From an uncultured bacterium (GTDB lineage Bacteria; Verrucomicrobiota; Verrucomicrobiia; CAIQCK01), in NCBI GenBank assembly GCA_903870275.1, contig CAIQCK010000096.1, forward strand, positions 1 through 64,000: 64,000 nucleotides of DNA, read 5' to 3'. Of the stretch, positions 18,163 to 26,287 are shown piece by piece (the first letter of the stretch is position 1; each line of letters begins with the position of its first letter). The notes below the pieces were generated by a model. The model searched no databases. It saw only the letters and a program-made list of their open reading frames with translations, and had not been told where the DNA came from. The position numbers and the translations under genes were made by a program.

Positions 18163-19602
18163 CTAGAGCGACCAGCCCTGGCGGTATTCGCGGTGAAGAA
18201 GCTTGTTGGCTTCCTTGTCGTTGGAGAACTTCATGTTCGGGCCGTCCCAGAGCAGTTTCTTGCCTGCGCGTAACGCGACGTTGGCGAGCAAGGGGGTTTC
18301 CGTGAGAATGCCGGCGTGGTCAACGAAGTTGGCTCCCGGCGCCGGCCCGCCCCGGCAAGCGTCCACAAACTCCTTGTAGTGTCCTGGCGAGCGCGGCAGC
18401 GTCTTCGGCGGACGGCCGTAGACTTTCTGTTTCGATTCGGGGAATATCCGGTGGCCGTTGATAATGCCCTTTTCGCCGACATAAATCACCCCATAACCTC
18501 GGCGGTCGGATTGCATTTCTTGCGGCGAGGGCGGCAGCAAGCCGCCATCATACCAACTCAACTTCACCGGCGGCCGGTCGCCGCGGGCGGGAAACTCAAA
18601 CCGCGCGATCACGCCCAGCGGATAGACCTCCGGGAACATCTTCGTCGAGCTGGCTTCGACGCTGATCGGATGTCGCAGGTCGAGCGCCTTGAACACGGTG
18701 GAGAGCAGGTGACAGCCCATGTCGCCTAGCAGGCCGGTGCCGAATTCCCACCAGTTCCGCCACACCCACGGATGATACAAGGGATGATAGGGCCGCTCCG
18801 GGGCCGGGCCGAGCCAGAGGTTCCAGTCCAACCCCTCCGGCACTGGTGGCGTGTCCGTCGGGCGGTCCTGCAACGCCGGGTAACTCCAGAACCGCGCCCC
18901 CCAGCCGACCTGGACTTCATGCACAGGCCCGATAGCGCCATCCATGATCATTTCGCGCGTCACGCGGTCTTGCTCCGTTGCCTGGCCTTGGTTGCCCAAC
19001 TGCGTCGCCACGCCCGCCCGCTTGGCTTCCTCCGCAACCGCCCGCGCCTCGGCCACCGACCACGTCAGCGGCTTCTCGCAATAAACGTGCTTCTTCTTCT
19101 TCAGCGACGCCATCGTCACGACCGCGTGCGCGTGGTCCGGCGTGGCGACCACTACTGCGTCCACGTCTTCCTTCGCCAGCAACTCGCGATAATCCGCGTA
19201 GGCTTTGCAGCCGCGATACTGGCCGGACGGCCGCTGCTTCCCGTAAAACTCCTCCACCGCGCGGCGCGCCGGCTCACGGCCACAAGACTTGCCCTGTTTG
19301 CCTTGCCCCCAGTTCCACGAAAGGAAACCGGTGCTTTCGCGATCCACATCGCAGACGGCGACAACCTGCACTTCGTTGAAATCAAGGAAGTTCATCAGAT
19401 CGATCGTGCCCTGGCCGCCGACACCAATGCAGGCCAGCGTGGTCTTCTGGCTGGGCGCGACGTGGCCCGGCCCGCCGAGCACGTGGCGTGGCACAATCGT
19501 CAGCGCTGTCAGTGCGGCGGCCTTGCCGAGAAACTTGCGGCGCGAGATTTCCGACGGGTTGTGGATGGGCGCGTTCACTTTTGAGGAATCAGTCTTGTTC
19601 AT
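18163..19602 (-). CDS. Tat-exported Gfo/Idh/MocA-family oxidoreductase
   Basis: 479-residue NAD(P)-dependent oxidoreductase with a twin-arginine signal (SRRKFLGKAAAL). The Rossmann start LACIGVGGQGT, the family motif YCEKPLT and a C-terminal alpha/beta domain with GDMGCHLLS are visible. Such exported members are abundant in Verrucomicrobiota and Planctomycetota and usually act on sugars or cyclitols; the substrate is unknown. The ATG at 19602 has a GGAG about nine bases upstream; a longer frame to 19674 has no ribosome binding site. It is convergent with potD, whose stop lies only 9 bases away. Confidence 0.9.
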   Translation of the reverse strand: MNKTDSSKVNAPIHNPSEISRRKFLGKAAALTALTIVPRHVLGGPGHVAPSQKTTLACIGVGGQGTIDLMNFLDFNEVQVVAVCDVDRESTGFLSWNWGQGKQGKSCGREPARRAVEEFYGKQRPSGQYRGCKAYADYRELLAKEDVDAVVVATPDHAHAVVTMASLKKKKHVYCEKPLTWSVAEARAVAEEAKRAGVATQLGNQGQATEQDRVTREMIMDGAIGPVHEVQVGWGARFWSYPALQDRPTDTPPVPEGLDWNLWLGPAPERPYHPLYHPWVWRNWWEFGTGLLGDMGCHLLSTVFKALDLRHPISVEASSTKMFPEVYPLGVIARFEFPARGDRPPVKLSWYDGGLLPPSPQEMQSDRRGYGVIYVGEKGIINGHRIFPESKQKVYGRPPKTLPRSPGHYKEFVDACRGGPAPGANFVDHAGILTETPLLANVALRAGKKLLWDGPNMKFSNDKEANKLLHREYRQGWSL

Positions 19603-19755
19603 GGTTGTTGCTCCGTGCCGGCGCGGTGGCGTGACGGCATCACTCTTTTTCAAAAGTTGTTGTCTACAACTCACTCCTTTAACTTTTTACCTGCCGGCTT
19701 GCTGTTGAGATTTGCAGGTCTGAAAGGCCGGCTTCTCAGCACCTTTGGCGCAGCG

Positions 19756-20355
19756 TCACTGCGGTGCGTCGGGATTGACCTGCTCGTTGCCTCGATACAG
19801 TTTCCCGTCCCACCACTGTATGTGGCCGTCCACATAAATCACGTTGCCGCCGGCGTCGCTGTGATTATCTTCGACATCGTAAATGCCCGCTTGCCCCGCC
19901 TTGTCGCTGTCCCATGCCAGACGCAGGCTGGCGGGACTTTTCACCTGTGTGATGGTGAGCAGACGCTTGGACGTGAAAAAGGAGTTGTAATCGTATTGAA
20001 ACTCCTTGCTGAGGTCGGTGGCCTGATTCCGGCTGGGACACCGGAAGACCTTCAAGTTGCGCGTGTAGTTGCGCCGGTAGAGCAGGTTCAATTGCTCGTC
20101 CAACAACACCGGGCCGTTGGCCTTGGGATTGTCGAAGGGAGGAAGCAGGTCGTCGTTGTCCCTCGCGTAGGTGATGCACATCTTGTGAATCTCCCGAAGG
20201 TTGTTGGCGCACGCAAGGCGATGGCTTTTCTCCTTTATGTGCGTGATCGCCGGCAACAACATGGCCGCCAGGACGCCGATGATGACGATCACCACCAACA
20301 ACTCCACCAATGTGAAACCGCGGCTCCCAAGGACTCGATGCGCTCTGTATTTCAT
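19756..20355 (-). CDS. type II/IV pseudopilin-like protein
   Basis: 199-residue protein with a prepilin peptidase site and hydrophobic helix: GFTLVELLVVIVIIGVLAAMLLP near residues 13-36, with cleavage expected after the glycine before F. The C-terminus carries VIYVDGHIQWW, a motif typical of the secreted pseudopilin-like family common in Verrucomicrobiota and Planctomycetota. Many paralogues usually exist per genome. No secretion machinery gene is next to it. Confidence 0.88.
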   Translation of the reverse strand: MKYRAHRVLGSRGFTLVELLVVIVIIGVLAAMLLPAITHIKEKSHRLACANNLREIHKMCITYARDNDDLLPPFDNPKANGPVLLDEQLNLLYRRNYTRNLKVFRCPSRNQATDLSKEFQYDYNSFFTSKRLLTITQVKSPASLRLAWDSDKAGQAGIYDVEDNHSDAGGNVIYVDGHIQWWDGKLYRGNEQVNPDAPQ

Positions 20356-20467
20356 AGCAACCGCGCGAATATATCATGTGGGCTCGTGACGACCAGCTTC
20401 TTTTCGGGCAGCGCACGAGTGATCGCCACATGACGGCGTGCGCCAGCCGGCGCGGCGAAGGATGGGT

Positions 20468-20496
20468 TTGACAACGGATGGAGGGCAATGGATAAA
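20468..20496 (+). promoter_or_regulatory. putative sigma-70-type promoter of GH5 gene
   Basis: TTGACA (20468-20473), 17-base spacer, GATAAA (20491-20496). It overlaps an in-frame ATG at 20488, which argues that translation starts at the next ATG (20518) instead. Confidence 0.4.
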
Positions 20497-20517
20497 CGCC
20501 GCACAAGAAACGGACAC

Positions 20518-22047
20518 ATGAAAATAACAACTGCGGTTCTGCTCGCCTTTGCTTGCGCCGGTTCCACGTTTGTCGCCGTCGCTGCGGCGGAGCCTGCCGC
20601 GCCGCCCGTCCAATGGCTGCCGGCCACGCCGGAGAAGCTGCCGCGCTGGCGAGGGTTCAACTTGCTGGAGAAATTCAACGTCGGCAAGTGCGAGCCGTTC
20701 AAGGAGGAGGATTTCAAGCTCATTCATCAACTCGGCTTCAACTTCGTGCGGCTGCCGATGGATTACCGCTGCTGGATCAAGGACAAGGACTGGGAGCAGT
20801 TCAACGAGGCGCAGCTCAAGGAGATTGATCAGGCGGTCGAGTGGGGCCGCCACTATGGCATCCACGTCTGGATCAACTTCCACCGCGCGCCCGGCTACAC
20901 CGTCGCCAAGCCCAAGGAGCCAACGGATTTGTTTACGGACACGAAGACGCAAGAGGTCTGCGCAAAGCATTGGGCCGAATTTGCGCGCCGCTACAAAGGC
21001 ATCCCGAACTCGCAACTCGGCTTTAATCTTTTCAATGAGCCGGGAAACATTGAGACGAACCTTTACGTCGCCGTCGTGCGCAAGATGACCGAGGCGATCC
21101 GCGCGCAGGACCCGAATCGGCTGATCATCTCGGATGGAATGCAATGGGGCCGGAATCCCATCTTGCAACTCGCTGAGATCCACATTGCACAAGCCACGCG
21201 CGGCTACAGTCCCATGGAGATCAGCCACTACAAGGCGAGCTGGGTGCGGGGCGAGAATTTTCCGGTGCCTGTCTGGCCGCGGCCGGTTTCAGCGGTGGGC
21301 TGCCTGCTCAGCCCCACGAAGAAGGAGGGTTCCCATCCGATCGTGATTGACGGGCCGTTCGCCGAGGAGACCGCGTTGCGGATGCATGTGATGAAAGTGT
21401 CCACCTCCGCGAATGTCGTCGTGCTTGCCGACAATAAGCCGGTATGGGAGAAGAAATTCACGTGTGGTTCCGGCAAGGGCGAGTGGAAAAAGGCGGAACT
21501 TGTGCCGCGATACAACATTTACCAAAACACCTTCGACAAGGATTACGCCGCGACAATTCCCGCCGGAACACAACAGGTCAAAATCCGTGTGACGGCGGGC
21601 GACTGGCTGCAAATCAGCGAATTGGGTTTCAAGCCGGCGTCAGCGTCGCGTGAGGACGTGCTGCCGATGAACGCCGCGTTCGGCAAGAAACCGGAGCCAT
21701 TCGGCTACGCACCCGGCGGGAGCGGCCGCGTGTTTCGGAACCTCAAATACGAAGACCGCGAGGCGCTGTGGGAGGAGCACATTGTGCCGTGGAAAGACGC
21801 GGAGGCGAAAGGCGTCGGCGTGATGGTCGGCGAATGGGGCGCGTATAACAAGACACCGCACGACGTCGTCCTGCGATGGGCGGAGGATTGCCTGGCCAAC
21901 TGGAAGAAAGCTGGCTGGGGCTGGGCGCTTTGGAATTTCAAAGGCGGCTTCGGCATCCTCGACAGCGAACGCGCCGACGTGCCCTACGAAGACTTCGAAG
22001 GCCACAAACTGGACCGCAAGTTCCTGGAGTTGTTGCAGCGGTATTGA
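20518..22047 (+). CDS. secreted GH5-like glycoside hydrolase with inserted domain
   Basis: About 509-residue exported enzyme of the GH5 (cellulase-like) clan, hydrolysing beta-linked glycans outside the cytoplasm. The signal peptide is MKITTAVLLAFACAGSTFVA. The acid/base glutamate is in FNLFNEPGN and the nucleophile in MVGEWGAYNK. Between them, instead of continuous TIM barrel, is a region of about 150 residues (VPVWPRP to YAPGGSG) that looks like a small beta-sandwich with CBM-like character. The total is longer than a simple GH5 domain. Start 20518 is preferred to 20488 because a promoter-like sequence covers the latter. The substrate is not visible. Confidence 0.85.
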   Translation: MKITTAVLLAFACAGSTFVAVAAAEPAAPPVQWLPATPEKLPRWRGFNLLEKFNVGKCEPFKEEDFKLIHQLGFNFVRLPMDYRCWIKDKDWEQFNEAQLKEIDQAVEWGRHYGIHVWINFHRAPGYTVAKPKEPTDLFTDTKTQEVCAKHWAEFARRYKGIPNSQLGFNLFNEPGNIETNLYVAVVRKMTEAIRAQDPNRLIISDGMQWGRNPILQLAEIHIAQATRGYSPMEISHYKASWVRGENFPVPVWPRPVSAVGCLLSPTKKEGSHPIVIDGPFAEETALRMHVMKVSTSANVVVLADNKPVWEKKFTCGSGKGEWKKAELVPRYNIYQNTFDKDYAATIPAGTQQVKIRVTAGDWLQISELGFKPASASREDVLPMNAAFGKKPEPFGYAPGGSGRVFRNLKYEDREALWEEHIVPWKDAEAKGVGVMVGEWGAYNKTPHDVVLRWAEDCLANWKKAGWGWALWNFKGGFGILDSERADVPYEDFEGHKLDRKFLELLQRY

Positions 22048-22086
22048 GCCATGAATGGAGCGGCCGGGTTTTAGGACGAAACCAAG

Positions 22087-22293
22087 ATGAACTTGCAAAC
22101 GGCCGGGCTGCGCGTCGCGGGCACGATCTTCGGGGTGGTGTCCGCCGTTCATCTCCTGCGCTTGCTGACGCAGGTGGACGTTGTCATCGCCGGCTGGCCG
22201 ATGCCGTTCTGGATGAACGCCGCCGGCGGCGTCATCACCGCCGGCCTGTGCGTCTGGCTGTGGTGGCTGGCTGCCAGCGCTCCGAAGCGTTGA
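22087..22293 (+). CDS. small membrane protein (68 aa)
   Basis: Two predicted transmembrane helices (about residues 8-27 and 42-63) and a short basic tail. No domain is recognised, and no strong ribosome binding site precedes the ATG. It lies 39 bases after the GH5 gene on the same strand and may be cotranscribed. Composition and hydrophobic pattern are protein-like. Confidence 0.55.
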   Translation: MNLQTAGLRVAGTIFGVVSAVHLLRLLTQVDVVIAGWPMPFWMNAAGGVITAGLCVWLWWLAASAPKR

Positions 22294-22324
22294 GTCTCTG
22301 CGGCACGAAACCCGAACCGCCGGT

Positions 22325-23119
22325 TCAGGGTGCGGGCGTGGCGGACAGTGATGCCGGCGGTAACACGCGTTGGAAATTCTCATTCACCACCGTCCCGCGC
22401 CGGACGCATGGCTGAAAGATGAGAAAACGCGCGTCCACGATTCCCCCGGCCTTGCGAGGCCACCAGACTCCCGGCTCCAACCGCTCGAAGTCCACGTCGA
22501 GCTCGAATTGTTTGATGTAAACCAGCAGCCCGAACGCGAGGCGCACCGGTTTACTTAGCCGCACCTCGCCGCGCGCGGGCTTGCGGTCCTCCTCATCTAT
22601 CCACAGCCGGCCGACGACGCCGTCCACCGCCACGTTGAAAAAATTCTGATACTGTCCGCCGACGTTGATCGAGCGGCCCGGCCGGCCGCTGAACTTGTAA
22701 ACAATGCACCGCCGCCCGCGAAGGTCCTCGCGGCCGATTTCCTCGCTGATGAACGCCCGCTCCAACTCCTCGCCGCTGAACCGTGCGGTCAGATCGGTGA
22801 CCTGCTCGGATTCCTTCGGCATCTTGCCGGCCCGGATTGCCTGACGGAACGACTCCAGCCGTTTCGCTTCGGCTTGCTGCTCACTTGGCGACAGCGGTTT
22901 TCCATCGTGGCTGACGAGTTGGTGAAAGAGCAGCTTGCCCTCGACGGGAAACACCTCCTCGACCCGCGTGTCGCGCCCTTGGGCCTTGTGCGCCGTGTCG
23001 AGCGTTTCCATGACGGTCGTCTGGCGGAAACTGTAGGGCAGCACCGGCCACGACGGCGGCAAACTGGTCGCCGCCGCCGTCAGACCAGACGCCGCTGCTG
23101 CCAAGAGCGCCATTATCAT
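22325..23119 (-). CDS. secreted hypothetical protein
   Basis: 264-residue protein with a short signal peptide (MIMALLAAAASGLTAAA) and mixed soluble sequence, including FSGEELERAFISEEIGREDLRG and the segment RLWIDEEDRKPARGEVRLS. No family is recognised. The start at 23119 is chosen because it begins the signal peptide and lies clear of the upstream gene; a longer frame to 23179 would overlap that gene. The zinc-ribbon gene ends 28 bases upstream on the same strand, suggesting an operon. Confidence 0.7.
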   Translation of the reverse strand: MIMALLAAAASGLTAAATSLPPSWPVLPYSFRQTTVMETLDTAHKAQGRDTRVEEVFPVEGKLLFHQLVSHDGKPLSPSEQQAEAKRLESFRQAIRAGKMPKESEQVTDLTARFSGEELERAFISEEIGREDLRGRRCIVYKFSGRPGRSINVGGQYQNFFNVAVDGVVGRLWIDEEDRKPARGEVRLSKPVRLAFGLLVYIKQFELDVDFERLEPGVWWPRKAGGIVDARFLIFQPCVRRGTVVNENFQRVLPPASLSATPAP

Positions 23120-23147
23120 TTCAATGAAATGGAAGGTGGTCGTGCCA

Positions 23148-23909
23148 TCAGGACGCCGGTCTGCGCACGATCTTGGCAAAAAGCGACGTCAACCGTTGTC
23201 GCTGCTCGGTGGACAACAGGCTGGCGCCTTTCTGGAAGAGCGAGTTGAACCGGGCGATCTGTTCTTGAGTGACCGGCTGCTTCTGGTTGATTCGCAAGTA
23301 AATATTGTTGACCTCGCGGTCTTCGTCCGGCGGGAGGTTGCCAAACGCCTGCTTGGCCAACTGTGCCAGTTCCTGTTGTTCCGGAGCCGTCAGCCGGTTC
23401 AAATCCAGTGTTTGAGCCGCCGTGGTCACGGCCAGCCCCTTGGCCGGCGTTGAGGTCGTTGGATAACCGCCGGGCAATTGGGTGATGAGGACGATGACGG
23501 CGGCGATCAACAAACAGAAGACGATCGTCGCACCCGCCACGAGCAGATGCGCCCGTCGTTGCAGCGGGCGATCGTGATGGCGCTGCTCCTGTTCAAACCG
23601 TGCGCGAGACATCGGCGCCGGCTTGGTGAGGTCGGTGGCGGAGAACTGGCGCTGTTTGACGGGCGGCAAGAGTGGCGCGAGACCGCCTTCGTTGCGTTGC
23701 GCCGGCGGCGCGGCGGGCTGCGGCGGCTTGAATTCCTCCATCTCCTCGACGATGTCGTCGTCGCGCGGCGGCGCTGGCGGCGCGACGGTCGCCGGATCGG
23801 GAACGGTCAGCGTCAGCTTGCAGGCGGGGCAGACCGTCGCCTGGCCGCGCGCGTTGTCGGCGGCAACCAGTTGTCGATGGCAGTGCGGACAGCTAAAAAC
23901 AAATTCCAT
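23148..23909 (-). CDS. zinc-ribbon membrane protein
   Basis: 253-residue protein. The N-terminal zinc ribbon has C7-x2-C10 and C27-x2-C30 (SCPHCHRQL, VCPACKLTL), followed by a proline-rich linker, one transmembrane helix (about residues 122-145) and a C-terminal helical region. This layout (cytoplasmic ribbon, membrane anchor, outer domain) is common for uncharacterised verrucomicrobial and planctomycetal proteins. The function is unknown. Confidence 0.8.
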   Translation of the reverse strand: MEFVFSCPHCHRQLVAADNARGQATVCPACKLTLTVPDPATVAPPAPPRDDDIVEEMEEFKPPQPAAPPAQRNEGGLAPLLPPVKQRQFSATDLTKPAPMSRARFEQEQRHHDRPLQRRAHLLVAGATIVFCLLIAAVIVLITQLPGGYPTTSTPAKGLAVTTAAQTLDLNRLTAPEQQELAQLAKQAFGNLPPDEDREVNNIYLRINQKQPVTQEQIARFNSLFQKGASLLSTEQRQRLTSLFAKIVRRPAS

Positions 23910-24136
23910 GATTCTTCAACCTGCGCCGGCGCGGCCGGGACCGGGCCGAAACCCAAACGGACGTTTCCAATCTTCCACGCCTCCAGGCGCCACGCTGCTC
24001 TGCGCGGGATCGTCCTCGCCGGAGGCCGGAGCCACAGCGCTGGAGCTTAGCGGGACGCCGCGCGACCGACCAGCGAAACTTTGCCCCGCGTTGTTCCCAA
24101 GGCGCGCGGAGACTTCAACCTGATCGTCTGTGAGCA

Positions 24137-24904
24137 TCACGCAACATCGGCTTTGGCTTGAAGGACGCGGAGACGATCGCGAATCTCGGCGGCGCGCTCA
24201 AACTGCTCGGATTCCACGGCCGTGCGCAGTTCCCGCTGCAACCGCTCGACGTCGCTCAACGGACGCTCCCGTTCGATTTGCTTGGCGAGGTCGTGCAAGG
24301 CCGTCAGCGAACGGTCCCGCTCGAACTGGAATGTCGGATTGTCCATTTCGGGCAGCGACTCGATGCCCTCGACGGCTTCAGTGACGATCTGCAGGGCCGC
24401 TTCGTGCTGCCGGTTGTCCAAGGCCAGCATTGCCCGCGCCATGGTGTTCATCCGCACGACATAGGGCCGCCATTGCTCCAACTGCGTCCGGTCCTCCGCG
24501 CGTTTCGCGTAGCGCCGGACCAGGTCGAACACGCGCAGGTTGCGCGCCGTGTCGCGCGCGGTGCGCGTCCAATCCTTGAGTTGGAAAAACCGCACGTAGC
24601 GGTAATAGTAAAGCACGCCCTCGTCGAACAGCTCTATGCAATCGTCCGCGTTGATCTTGAATTCGGCCTCTTCGCCCGCCGCTCTCGCATCGACCAGCCG
24701 CGCCAGTTGAAACTCCAGCGCGGATTCCATGTCGTGCGGCCGCCGGCCGTCGGGCCGGCCGTTCACTTCGTATTGCTCGATGCCCAGCGGCGTGCGCACC
24801 TGCAGCAGTTCGCGTCCGTCGTCGCCGCACACGGTTCGCAGGTCGGCGGCGGCGTCGAAAGGCCACTCCTCGAAGAGCCGGCGTAAATCCATTGAGTCAC
24901 TCAT
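24137..24904 (-). CDS. UVR-motif (UvrB/UvrC) protein
   Basis: 255-residue protein with a C-terminal UVR motif (RELRTAVESEQFERAAEIRDRLRVLQ), the helical hairpin by which UvrB and UvrC interact; in small proteins it often mediates binding to partners such as Clp components. The N-terminal three quarters are helical without a known domain. It starts at ATG 24904 with AGGGA nearby; a longer frame to 25201 would run through repeats. It is unrelated in position to uvrA at 52.7 kb. Confidence 0.8.
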   Translation of the reverse strand: MSDSMDLRRLFEEWPFDAAADLRTVCGDDGRELLQVRTPLGIEQYEVNGRPDGRRPHDMESALEFQLARLVDARAAGEEAEFKINADDCIELFDEGVLYYYRYVRFFQLKDWTRTARDTARNLRVFDLVRRYAKRAEDRTQLEQWRPYVVRMNTMARAMLALDNRQHEAALQIVTEAVEGIESLPEMDNPTFQFERDRSLTALHDLAKQIERERPLSDVERLQRELRTAVESEQFERAAEIRDRLRVLQAKADVA

Positions 24905-25254
24905 GATTCCCTGTGGAACAAATGCCACGATGCCCGGCCATTTGCAACCGTGGAAACGACCGGCGGCGTCCACAACGGGGTCTTGGATCCCGAAAGCCCC
25001 GGCAGGAGTCGCGGCGCCGTCTTGGGTTTGCCGGGGCCAAGACCGCCGCCATCGTGCATTTGCAGTGTTTTGTCGGGTTTCATACGGTCGAAACGGATCG
25101 GATTTGGTCGGATCGACCCGGATAGCCTCGCAGTTCCGGTTGCTTGCTTTGGCGTCTTGGGCCTCCAAATGTAGCCGCCGACGTGAGGAGAACTCCACCA
25201 ACTCGGCGTTGATGCGTCTGGGCCATGAACCCGAGCGACGGCGGCACTGCCGAA

Positions 25255-25386
25255 GGTGGATCGCGTTCTCCGAACGCGATGGCCGCAGACAAGCGAAAGA
25301 AGTCGCGTCTGGAACGTGAAAGGCTCAAACCAGACACTGTGTTTTCGCTTCTCAACCGCAATCGCGTTCGGAGAACGCGATCCACC
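25255..25386. repeat. REPIN-like paired palindrome (GGTGGA family)
   Basis: Ends are GGTGGATCGCG... and its inverse ...CGCGATCCACC. Each end is itself a perfect hairpin: ATCGCGTTC-TCC-GAACGCGAT (25260-25280) and the inverse with a GGA loop (25361-25381). About 80 bases of unrelated sequence lie between. A second copy is at 63305-63438 and a half-copy at 59404-59430. Confidence 0.8.
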
Positions 25387-25515
25387 TCGCGGCTTGTCTG
25401 CATTGAGAAGTTCATGGATAGGCGAGAAATTGGACAGCCCTTGTGCCGCGCATGGGACGCTTTGATCCCGTCCTGCTCACTGCAATCACATTTCCCATGT
25501 CTCTGTCTTCTCCTG

Positions 25516-25795
25516 CGGCCGGATCGAGTCGGATCTGGCCGGATTTGGCCGAATATTGGGGGGAAGTCGGATTCACTTTGGATCATTTGGCTTCGTTTTT
25601 GCTTTGTCTCAACATCGGCTTTTTCACAACGGCATGCCACCACGTGTTTTATGATTCTCTATTTGGGTTCGTTTCGTAAAAACACGTTCTCTCACCGGGA
25701 CCTCTCCAATCCGAAATGTTCATTTTCCCGTAGAAAAACCATCTTTTCCGGTTTTGATCGCGTCCATCATTTGGGTTCGTTTTGCAAATTTGCCG
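25516..25795. repeat. dispersed repeat, copy 2 (inverted relative to 114-360)
   Basis: Reverse complement of the element near the left edge. Three ATTTGGGTTCGTTT-like words are in the same order and spacing. Similarity is roughly continuous but diverged, so the copies are old or under relaxed constraint. Confidence 0.75.
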
Positions 25796-26059
25796 CAGCG
25801 CCAGCAGAACCAATTCCAACATCGCGACTTGGGCGGAATCATCGGATACAGAATCATGATTTTGCCTCTCCTCCGTCTTTCTCACCATGGTTGCCTCCTT
25901 GATTTCCGACGGTCTCCCATCTTCCGGTCTCCGACTTCTGACTTCTGTTTCTTCTCCTTTCATCGTCAGGCGCAGAATATAGATATTTTCTCTATAATGT
26001 CAAGAGAAATCTGTTATTTTTCTAATCGCCCATTCTGACACGCGCGGTTTGAAGGGAAG

Positions 26060-26140
26060 AAGACAGGATGAACGGGATGGACAGGATTGCCGAACCGGAC
26101 GTTCCCATCCTGCAAATCCTGTAAATCCTGTCAAAACAGA
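26060..26140. repeat. aatcctgt / ggacagga low-complexity tract
   Basis: Runs of ggatggacaggat followed after a short gap by tcctgcaaatcctgtaaatcctgtc, so the two halves are also partly inverse. This type of tract recurs between genes in related bacteria; that recurrence is recalled, not searched. Confidence 0.6.
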
Positions 26141-26287
26141 TTTTTCTTTAGCATCCTTAGCGTGTTTCGCGGGCTGATGCCGTCCCCCCCATTATTCCAG
26201 CACTCCATTGCTCCAACCCTCCCCCCTCCGCCGCTCCGCTCACGCTCCACGCTCAACGTCCTTGACCACACTCTGCCCGGTGGTACT

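Larger units (their letters stand above)
24905..26287. other. repeat-rich non-coding island
   Basis: About 1.4 kb without a convincing gene. It contains nested inverted repeats around GGTCTTGG/CCAAGACC (24961-25050), a REPIN-like element (25255-25386), the inverted copy of the 114-360 element (about 25516-25795), an aatcctgtaaatcctgtc tract (26060-26140) and a cactccattgctccaac/cgctccacgctc tract (26190-26262). Any promoter for the downstream PEP-CTERM gene must lie in the last part. Confidence 0.65.
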
